From the NCBI GenBank assembly GCA_025353435.1, contig JANXQR010000141.1, positions 1 through 5,677 of the forward strand: a stretch of DNA of 5,677 nucleotides, written 5' to 3'. The translations under genes and the position numbers were made by a program. The stretch is from Acidobacteriota bacterium (GTDB taxonomy: Bacteria; Acidobacteriota; Terriglobia; Terriglobales; Acidobacteriaceae). Of the stretch, positions 1-5,677 are shown one piece after another; position 1 is the stretch's first letter; each line of letters opens with the position of its first letter. The notes below the pieces were generated by a model. The model saw only the letters and a list, made by a program, of their open reading frames with translations, was not told where the DNA came from and ran no database searches.

Positions 1-3000
1 CATCGGTGGAAGAGGGCGATGTGAATCTTCCCAGCGCCGAGTCGATCATCCGCCAGGTTCTTTATGGCAACACTTACTTTCGCAGTGAGTTCGGCAAGGC
101 GAGCGCCGAATACATGCTGCCGGACTGTTTTGGGTTTCCGGCCTCGCTGCCCACTATTCTGGCGCACGCCGGCGTGAAAGGGTTTTCCACGCAAAAGCTC
201 ACGTGGAGTTCCGCTACCGTGACCGGCGGCCCAAGCTCTCCGGAGCAGACCCCGCAAGGCATTCCCTTCAATGTCGGACTCTGGGAGGGCCCTGACGGCG
301 AGACGATTCTCGCTGCGCTCAATCCGGAAGGCTATGGGAGCCGCATTCGCACGGACCTGAGCAAGGCCCCGCCGGAGTTCAAGCTTCCGCCATTGCCTGC
401 CGCGGCAACAAGTCGCTTCTCGCCGGAAGAAGTTGCAGCCTATGTGAAGGAGAATCAGGAGACGGATTGGCTGAAACGCATCAATCTGGACGGGAAGGTA
501 ACCGGCGTGTACGCCGACTATCACTACGTTGGCACCGGCGACATTGGCGGCGCAGTGAATGAGGAATCGGTGAAACTGCTGGAAGCTACCGTGACTCAGG
601 GAGAAGTGGTGCTTCCTCCGCCGCTCATCGATGTCAGCGACTTCACCGGTGTGCCAACACCGGGTAGTGATCCCGCAGCCAAGCCAGTGCGAGTGGGTGA
701 CGGGCCGCTCAGGGTTGTCTCGGCGGCTGCGGATCAGATGTTCCTCGACATCAAGCCGGAGATGCAGTCTAAGATGCTCAGGTACAAGGGGGACCTGGAG
801 CTGATCAATCACTCGGCGGGCTCGCTGACGTCGCAGTCCTATCACAAGCGCTGGAATCGCACCAATGAAATCCTTGCCGACGCGGCGGAAAAAGCCTCCA
901 TTGCAGCCGCGTGGATGGGAGGCCGTACCTATCCTCAGCAGCGCCTGAACGACGCCTGGACACTGGTGATGGGCGGACAGTTTCACGATACGGGTGCAGG
1001 TACCGCGACTCCACGCTCTTATGAATTTGCGCAGAACGACGATGTGATTGCGATGAACCAGTTTGCCGGCGTGCTGACCAGCGCCACTCAGGCGGTGGCT
1101 TCTTCGCTGGACACGCAGGGGACCGGAATTCCGGTCGTGGTTTATAACCCGCTCAACATTGTACGCGAAGATGTGGTGGAGGCGGCGGTTAATTTTCCCG
1201 GCACGGCTCCCGGCGCAGTCCGCGTATTCGGACCCGACGGCGCGGAAGTGCCCGCGCAACTGGAAGGCGGCAAGGTGCTGTTTCTAGCCAAGGTGCCTTC
1301 GGTTGGCTATGCCGTCTACGACGTACGCCCCGCCAAAACGCCCGTGGCGGCAACGCAGCTGAGCGTCAGTGGCAATCGTTTGGAGAATGCGCGTTACCGT
1401 GTCTCATTAGATGCGCGTGGAGATGTGGCAAGCATCGTGGACAAGTCGCTGGGCAAGGAGTTGCTGGGAGGCCCGGTGCGCCTTGCCATCTCCAACGATA
1501 CTCCCAAAGAGTGGCCGGCCTGGAACATGGATTTCGACCAGGAACAGGCAACGCCGCGCACTTACGTTGGGGGCGCCGCACAAATTCGCGTGGTTGAAAA
1601 CGGCCCAGTGCGCGTGGCTGTAGAAGTGTCGCGCGAGAGCGAAGGCTCGAAGTTTGTGCAAACGGTTCGCCTGTCAGCCGGCGACGCGGGCAACCGGGTC
1701 GAGTTCAGCAATTCCATCGACTGGAAGGCGCTGGCGGCAAATCTGAAGGTTGTGTTTGCTCTCACAGCGGCCAATAAATTAGCTACCTATAACTGGGAAA
1801 TTGGCACGATCGAACGTCCGGTCGCCAGTGAGCGGCAGTTCGAAGTGGCCTCGCATCACTGGATTGATCAGACCGATACGAGCGGGACGTATGGCGTAAC
1901 GATATTGACTGGCGTCAAGAATGGTTCCGACAAGCGCGATGACCATACCATCCGTCTGACGTTATTGCGTACGCCAGGAGAAGCGTCGCATATGAAAGGC
2001 GAGTACACCGATCAACTGAATCAGGACTGGGGACATCACGAGATGCTGTTCGGATTGGCCGGCCACGCAGGCGGCTGGCGCGAGGGCCAGACGGACTGGC
2101 AGGCATATCGGTTGAGCACGCCGCTGATTGCTTTTGAAACCGAGAAGCACGCCGGAAAACTGGGCCGCAGCTTCAGCCTGTTGAGCGTGGACAATCCTCG
2201 TGTGCGCGTCCTGGCATTAAAGAAAGCTGAAACGAGCGATGAGATTGTCGTTCGCCTCGTGGAACTTGATGGAAAGCCCGCGCCCCAGGTTCGAGTGAAA
2301 TTTGCGGGGCCTGTTGCTGCAGCACGGGAAGTGAATGGACAGGAGTTGCCGGTCGGCGCGGCAGTGATTGTGGACGGCGCGATTGAAACGTCGTTCAAGC
2401 CGTACCAGCCGCGAACGTTTGCGTTGCGCCTGGGTGCGACCCCAGCGCACATGGATGGCGTAGCGTCGCAACCGGTTCCCTTGAAGTATGATCTGGCCGC
2501 CGCCAGCGAAGACGACACCAGGTCGACAGGAGGATTCGATCAAAGCGGCAATGCGCTTCCTGCCGAGATGCTTCCCACACAACTGAACTACAACGGCGTT
2601 GAGTTCCGGCTTGCACCCGCGGGAGCAGGCAAGGCCGATGCGGTCGTCGCGAAGGGACAGACTATCGATTTGCCCGCGGGAGACTTCAATAAGGTCTACA
2701 TACTTGCCGCATCGGACCAGGGCGACCAGCCGGCCGACTTTCGTGTCGGTGACCACGTTGCGAAGCTGATCATTGAGGATTGGGGCGGATTCATCGGGCA
2801 ATCGGACACTCGGCTATGGAAGCCCCGCCCTGATTCTGTGACTCGAGGTGGCGGTTCTGCACCGGAGCGCCAGGTTCCGCTCAGGAAGGATTGGGCGGTC
2901 TCGGCAAACCACGCAACGTGGGATCTCGGTAATGAGGGTTCACCCGACTGGTCGCCGAGCTACCCGAAGGACTTCCTCGGATTGCGACAGGGATATATCA

Positions 3001-3266
3001 AGCCGGCGACTCTGGGCTGGTATGCCTCGCATCGACACACTCCTGATGGGCTCAACCAGCCCTATTCCTACAGCTATCTTTTCGTCTACGCGATGGATAT
3101 TCCCACCGGAGCCCGCACTCTGACTCTTCCCTCATCCGAGGGGATTCGGATTTTTGCCGTGTCCGTTTCCAGGGAAGAGCCCAGCGTGAGACCAGTTCAG
3201 CCGCTCTACGACACGCTGGGCAGAACTGAGCCCGGCGCGATCGAAGGAGCATCTGCGGCGCACTGA
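1..3266 (+). CDS. Alpha-mannosidase, glycoside hydrolase family 38 (5'-truncated by the window edge)
   Basis: Retaining, metal-dependent exo-alpha-mannosidase that releases terminal alpha-mannose. Residues are numbered from the GTG at 6. That GTG is probably internal: the frame stays open to the edge, and the first residues already match the GH38 stretch before the nucleophile. Seen: catalytic domain about 1-230, with LPDCFGFPASLP giving nucleophile and metal ligand D40; D179 in GTGDIGG is the likely acid/base; three-helix bundle about 255-345 ending in QFHD, with H327 the expected metal ligand. The spacing D40-D179-H327 (139 and 148) resembles Golgi mannosidase II (D204, D341, H471). Beta-sandwich domains follow: VVVYNPL at 377, the GH38 C-terminal core about 455-810 (SIVDKSLGKELL, RLTLLRTP). 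An extra module spans about 815-1055, then a weakly conserved tail. The family's N-terminal HxD metal motif, and any signal peptide, would lie upstream. Linkage specificity cannot be read. GH38 assignment is firm. Confidence 0.93.
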   Translation, partial: SVEEGDVNLPSAESIIRQVLYGNTYFRSEFGKASAEYMLPDCFGFPASLPTILAHAGVKGFSTQKLTWSSATVTGGPSSPEQTPQGIPFNVGLWEGPDGETILAALNPEGYGSRIRTDLSKAPPEFKLPPLPAAATSRFSPEEVAAYVKENQETDWLKRINLDGKVTGVYADYHYVGTGDIGGAVNEESVKLLEATVTQGEVVLPPPLIDVSDFTGVPTPGSDPAAKPVRVGDGPLRVVSAAADQMFLDIKPEMQSKMLRYKGDLELINHSAGSLTSQSYHKRWNRTNEILADAAEKASIAAAWMGGRTYPQQRLNDAWTLVMGGQFHDTGAGTATPRSYEFAQNDDVIAMNQFAGVLTSATQAVASSLDTQGTGIPVVVYNPLNIVREDVVEAAVNFPGTAPGAVRVFGPDGAEVPAQLEGGKVLFLAKVPSVGYAVYDVRPAKTPVAATQLSVSGNRLENARYRVSLDARGDVASIVDKSLGKELLGGPVRLAISNDTPKEWPAWNMDFDQEQATPRTYVGGAAQIRVVENGPVRVAVEVSRESEGSKFVQTVRLSAGDAGNRVEFSNSIDWKALAANLKVVFALTAANKLATYNWEIGTIERPVASERQFEVASHHWIDQTDTSGTYGVTILTGVKNGSDKRDDHTIRLTLLRTPGEASHMKGEYTDQLNQDWGHHEMLFGLAGHAGGWREGQTDWQAYRLSTPLIAFETEKHAGKLGRSFSLLSVDNPRVRVLALKKAETSDEIVVRLVELDGKPAPQVRVKFAGPVAAAREVNGQELPVGAAVIVDGAIETSFKPYQPRTFALRLGATPAHMDGVASQPVPLKYDLAAASEDDTRSTGGFDQSGNALPAEMLPTQLNYNGVEFRLAPAGAGKADAVVAKGQTIDLPAGDFNKVYILAASDQGDQPADFRVGDHVAKLIIEDWGGFIGQSDTRLWKPRPDSVTRGGGSAPERQVPLRKDWAVSANHATWDLGNEGSPDWSPSYPKDFLGLRQGYIKPATLGWYASHRHTPDGLNQPYSYSYLFVYAMDIPTGARTLTLPSSEGIRIFAVSVSREEPSVRPVQPLYDTLGRTEPGAIEGASAAH
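1121..1136. repeat. 16-bp perfect palindrome inside the GH38 gene
   Basis: GACCGGAATTCCGGTC reads identically on both strands and is flanked by non-matching bases. It encodes the TGIPV residues (373-377) where the helical bundle ends and the beta-sandwich begins. No function is known. About 0.1 such sites would be expected by chance in a window this long under equal base use. Confidence 0.6.
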
Positions 3267-3296
3267 TTGAAATGCGGTAGTGGAATGAATCCTGAC

Positions 3297-3341
3297 GACG
3301 GTCTGGCATCGAGTATGAGTCGCAGCGACCGCCAGACCGTC
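3297..3341. terminator. Perfect 11-bp inverted repeat in the convergent gap; possible bidirectional terminator
   Basis: GACGGTCTGGC (3297-3307) and GCCAGACCGTC (3331-3341) are exact reverse complements separated by 23 bases. Inside the loop GTCG-CAG-CGAC (3319-3329) can form a second small stem. It starts 31 bases after the GH38 stop and lies 112 bases beyond the stop of the opposing gene, the usual place for a shared terminator. No T-run follows on either strand, so it is not a classical intrinsic terminator. It could instead stabilise mRNA 3' ends or bind a protein. Confidence 0.5.
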
Positions 3342-3452
3342 AGTATTGAGCCCGATTCACGAACCAGGGGAACCGCCTTTTTGCTGGTGGCCTGCCGGTA
3401 GCGATTGGAATTCGCTTCCGTGCTTCTCGCACCTCCAACAAAGACTGGTGAG

Positions 3453-5639
3453 TTACTGCTTGCCCAACATGGTTAGTATCAACTCCGAACCAACTCCTAG
3501 CTGAACGCTGCGATTCGCACTCGTGAGCCTGGCGCTGCATGCTGGTCCGCCCTCTGGCTCAAGCTTCACCCCAACCATGCGTACCACGATTCCCGGATGC
3601 ACCGTATTGGGAGTTCCACCGGGATTGAGATCCTGATCCAGAGCATTTGCACTTGAGGCGGTGGCGCCCTGGATCGATCGGCCCCCACCGGCAACCTCAG
3701 TGGGTAACACATCGTGGATGTGCCGGGAAATATCCGGCGGAGCGACCAAGCCGATCAGCCGCAGCGTTAGCGGCTTTTTTCCCTTTCCCGAGCAGTCGCC
3801 GTGGTCAAACACAAGCGATAGCTCGGATGCGCCTGGATTCTTCGACGCGGTGGCAGCGGTCACATGCCCATAGAGAATCGCATCCTCGTCCAACCTGCAT
3901 CCCGGGTAGTCCAATCCGTAAACCACCTTCACCCAAACCTCTTCGCCGGGCTTCAAGTGCGCGGAGTCCAGCACCCCAGTGACCTTGGCTTGAATTGTGC
4001 TGGCAATGGAGCGATCAGTGGTGTCGCCCAGCGTGCAGGCAGGTTTGTCTGCTTCACTCTCCGCAGGTGCAGAACCGGCCGCAATTGCAGTTCCGATCTT
4101 AGGCTGAGGTGAGAGCTCCCCAATTGGGGACTCGAACTTGGCCAGTCCATCTCGATAATCGAGATGCAGCGAGAGTGGTTGCAACACATCGAGACCAAGC
4201 ATGCCGGCAATCTGGAAACCTGTGTTGCGCTCCCTAACCGTTGGATCGAGTTCGAGGATGTGTCCTTGGTGGATCTGGGGCAGATTGGCCAGTTGCAGAT
4301 CGAACACCTCGCGAAAGAACTGCACTTTCGTTCCCTGAACGGTCTGCTCTGAGTTGGTGAAGTTCACCTTCATCGTCGATAGAGAATGCGCCGTCTCCGA
4401 AGTCATGGCGCTGAAGCGCATGCCCGTGGCCAGGATGAACAGCTTGCGCGATTTGTTTCCGAAAGTGAGGGGCACGAGCAGGTATTGCCGCCGATGATAA
4501 ACCGGCGTGAAGTCCGCGAGTTCAGGCGAAGCTAGTCGATCTCCGGGAAGTATCCCGGCTTGTTTCGGAAGCGGAGTCAGTGTCATTTTGGCTTGGCGGT
4601 AATCGAGCGTGATCATCCACGAAGCAAAGATGTCGGTTCCGATGAAGCCATCCGATTTGCCGGCGAAGGGTGCATCGCTGACTCCGGCAAGACAGTCGCG
4701 AAATTCCAGGGGGCCCACGCGCACGCTGTCGACGTGAACCGTTCCCGGCGGGTCGCCTTCGCCTTGATGGAATCCATTCTGCACGGCAAGTGCTCTGCTG
4801 ATGTAGAGGCCGGAAGCTGCTGAATCTACGAGTAACTTGCCCTTGGCTTGCGGAAACTCCACCACAAGCCGGTATCCGTCAATATGCTTCACGTCTGCAA
4901 ACGAAGGTAGCAGCGGCAACGTGGCCGATGGAACAGACGGCAGCAACTTGCAGTTCTGCGAATTCTCAGACAACAGCGGCAGCATCGAGTACATCGACGC
5001 CTCGGCCTTCCGCCGGGTTTCCTCATTGAGGTCCTTCATCGTCGCGAGTGACTGACGAATGCCCTCAATCTCGTGCGCTGGCTCCCCGACGGCGAACCAG
5101 GCGCGCTGAATGTCTAGATCTGCCGGATCGATTTCGTATGCGCTTTGGAGTTCTGCGCGCTCCGAGGCATACATGGAGTCAATGCGCAGGGCACGGCTGC
5201 GAATCAGGTGCAAGCGCGCATAGCAGCGGCCCGCGGCCACCGCTGCATCCATCGTTTGCAAAGCAAGCCAAGGCTGCCCCTGTCGTAGTTGAACCTCGGC
5301 CATCGCGGTTATCGAGGCCACCGCATGCGGATCCGCGACAAAGGTTGCATTTGCCTGGGCGGCTGCTTGCACGACCTTGTCCTCGTGCAGCAGCGTTCGC
5401 ACCAGCGCCGCGGAGATCTCCGCATTGTTGGGGCGCTCCGCCAATGACTGCTGATAAAGACTCTCGGCGTCTGCATATCGGCCGTCGCCGTACGCCGTGT
5501 CCGCTGCGGTCGCGGGGCGGTCGACAACCGCTTGGCATGCCGGTGTCTGAGCAAGGCCGGTGGCAGCGAAGCAGGACAGGATAGCGGCAAGCAAGCCGAT
5601 CCACTTGCCCGATAAGAAAAATTGGAACGATAAAGGCAT
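3453..5639 (-). CDS. Exported TPR protein with tandem retropepsin-like aspartyl protease domains and a C-terminal beta-rich domain
   Basis: Complete 728-residue protein with a well-placed Shine-Dalgarno. Residues 1-30 form a signal peptide (core WIGLLAAILSCFAATGLA, likely cut after A30); ILSC at 20-23 is only a poor lipobox. Residues about 43-180 are helical, TPR-like repeats. Retropepsin-like domain 1 spans about 255-355: KLLVDSAASGLYIS carries D272, and GFIGTDIF (331-338) matches the family's second conserved motif. Domain 2 spans about 385-505: LFILATGM has A404 at the catalytic Asp position, while GMLGLDVL (479-486) is kept. After a low-complexity linker (508-533), residues about 537-728 form a beta-rich domain with YGHVTAAT and LSLVFDHG motifs and four cysteines (535, 581, 616, 701). 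Export to the periplasm or cell surface is inferred. Peptidase activity is doubtful because both motifs are altered; a binding or assembly role is equally possible. Convergent with the GH38 gene. Confidence 0.88.
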   Translation of the reverse strand: MPLSFQFFLSGKWIGLLAAILSCFAATGLAQTPACQAVVDRPATAADTAYGDGRYADAESLYQQSLAERPNNAEISAALVRTLLHEDKVVQAAAQANATFVADPHAVASITAMAEVQLRQGQPWLALQTMDAAVAAGRCYARLHLIRSRALRIDSMYASERAELQSAYEIDPADLDIQRAWFAVGEPAHEIEGIRQSLATMKDLNEETRRKAEASMYSMLPLLSENSQNCKLLPSVPSATLPLLPSFADVKHIDGYRLVVEFPQAKGKLLVDSAASGLYISRALAVQNGFHQGEGDPPGTVHVDSVRVGPLEFRDCLAGVSDAPFAGKSDGFIGTDIFASWMITLDYRQAKMTLTPLPKQAGILPGDRLASPELADFTPVYHRRQYLLVPLTFGNKSRKLFILATGMRFSAMTSETAHSLSTMKVNFTNSEQTVQGTKVQFFREVFDLQLANLPQIHQGHILELDPTVRERNTGFQIAGMLGLDVLQPLSLHLDYRDGLAKFESPIGELSPQPKIGTAIAAGSAPAESEADKPACTLGDTTDRSIASTIQAKVTGVLDSAHLKPGEEVWVKVVYGLDYPGCRLDEDAILYGHVTAATASKNPGASELSLVFDHGDCSGKGKKPLTLRLIGLVAPPDISRHIHDVLPTEVAGGGRSIQGATASSANALDQDLNPGGTPNTVHPGIVVRMVGVKLEPEGGPACSARLTSANRSVQLGVGSELILTMLGKQ
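3757..3780 (+). terminator. Intrinsic-terminator-shaped hairpin, antisense within the TPR/retropepsin-like gene
   Basis: On the plus strand AGCCGC (3757-3762) pairs perfectly with GCGGCT (3770-3775) across a 7-base loop, and a run of six Ts (3775-3780) follows at once. This is the textbook layout of a Rho-independent terminator, though the stem is short. It faces transcription arriving from the GH38 gene and lies about 490 bases past its stop, inside the opposing coding sequence (codons for the C-terminal domain around KKPLTLRLIG). It may catch read-through transcripts, or it may be a chance product of Lys-Lys-Pro codons read backwards. Confidence 0.4.
4117..4130. repeat. 14-bp perfect palindrome inside the TPR/retropepsin-like gene
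   Basis: TCCCCAATTGGGGA is self-complementary over its full length. It encodes the SPIG region (about 504-507), just after the second retropepsin-like domain and before the linker to the C-terminal domain. About 0.3 sites of this length are expected by chance in the window, so the structure is real but its meaning is open. Confidence 0.55.
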
Positions 5640-5644
5640 TTGGT

Positions 5645-5648
5645 CTCC
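5645..5648 (-). promoter_or_regulatory. Shine-Dalgarno site of the TPR/retropepsin-like gene
   Basis: On the minus strand GGAG is followed by the five bases ACCAA and then ATG (5639-5637). Motif and spacing are close to ideal, and the ATG opens directly into a signal peptide, which fixes this start. Only 38 bases upstream of the ATG are visible, so no promoter can be called. Confidence 0.75.
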
Positions 5649-5664
5649 GCGAAAGTCCTTTGCG
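5648..5664. repeat. Imperfect palindrome next to the Shine-Dalgarno of the minus-strand gene
   Basis: On the plus strand CGC-g-AAAG (5648-5655) faces CTTTGCG (5658-5664) across a 2-base centre, with one unpaired base. It touches the Shine-Dalgarno at its last base. The position would suit an operator, but the 2-base centre is too tight for an RNA hairpin unless a pair opens, and the upstream region is cut off by the window edge. Confidence 0.2.
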
Positions 5665-5677
5665 AAACAACACGGAG

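Noticed and set aside
6..8. GTG as the true start of the mannosidase
   Set aside because: The frame is open to the window edge, and the first residues (EEGDVNLPSAES) already match GH38 sequence that normally lies within the catalytic domain. The HxD metal motif and any signal peptide must be upstream.
884..920. 7-bp inverted repeat (ACGCGGC / GCCGCGT) around an A-run in the mannosidase gene
   Set aside because: Long loop, no T-run after the stem, and in the middle of a conserved coding region; expected by chance in GC-rich sequence.
2217..2801. Minus-strand open frame of 194 codons inside the mannosidase gene
   Set aside because: No recognisable domain, Arg/Ser/Cys-rich composition typical of antisense frames in GC-rich genes, and complete overlap with a strongly conserved GH38 coding region.
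3361..3400. Possible hairpin around the TTTTT at 3378-3382 in the convergent gap
   Set aside because: The Ts lie in the loop, not after a stem, and the pairing needs a G-U pair and a 4-base bulge.
5570..5573. Lipoprotein signal (ILSC, residues 20-23) in the minus-strand gene
   Set aside because: Leu at the -2 position fits the lipobox poorly, and a good signal peptidase I site (GLA before QT, residues 28-32) follows. Not excluded, only less likely.
5048..5584. Plus-strand open frame of 178 codons opposite the TPR region
   Set aside because: Pro/Arg/His-rich composition without domain signal; it lies antisense to a well-supported signal peptide and TPR region.
5179..5673. Minus-strand 164-codon frame overlapping the start of the TPR/retropepsin-like gene in another frame
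   Set aside because: The 728-codon frame has the Shine-Dalgarno, signal peptide and domains; this alternative is Arg/Cys-rich with no domain.

Overview
The window (about 60% G+C by eye) fits an acidobacterium, most likely of the class Terriglobia. This is inferred from two things: a large GH38 alpha-mannosidase with an extra C-terminal beta domain, and a secreted TPR/retropepsin-like protein ending in a domain I associate with that group. No rRNA, tRNA, mobile element or CRISPR array was seen, so the taxonomy rests on protein style alone.

Layout: positions 1-3266 (+) hold the 3' part of a GH38 alpha-mannosidase gene whose start lies left of the window. Positions 3267-3452 are a 186-bp convergent gap with a perfect 11-bp inverted repeat. 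Positions 3453-5639 (-) hold a complete gene for a 728-residue exported protein with a signal peptide, TPR-like helices, two tandem retropepsin-like domains and a C-terminal beta-rich domain. Positions 5640-5677 are its short visible leader, with a good Shine-Dalgarno site.

The two genes converge, so they are not an operon and nothing in the sequence ties their functions together. The mannosidase trims alpha-mannosides. The other protein looks like an envelope or periplasmic protein that may be a protease or, given its altered active-site motifs, a binding or scaffold protein.

Points for a second look: (1) the second retropepsin domain has Ala where the catalytic Asp is expected, and the first has Asp-Ser-Ala instead of Asp-Thr/Ser-Gly; (2) the retropepsin pair is fused to a C-terminal domain I would expect as a separate secreted protein; (3) an intrinsic-terminator-shaped hairpin with six Ts lies antisense inside the protease-like gene, facing transcription coming from the mannosidase gene; (4) the mannosidase carries a conserved-looking C-terminal module of unknown role; (5) two perfect AATT-centred palindromes (16 and 14 bp) fall at domain junctions of the two genes. 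No clearly new multi-gene system is visible.
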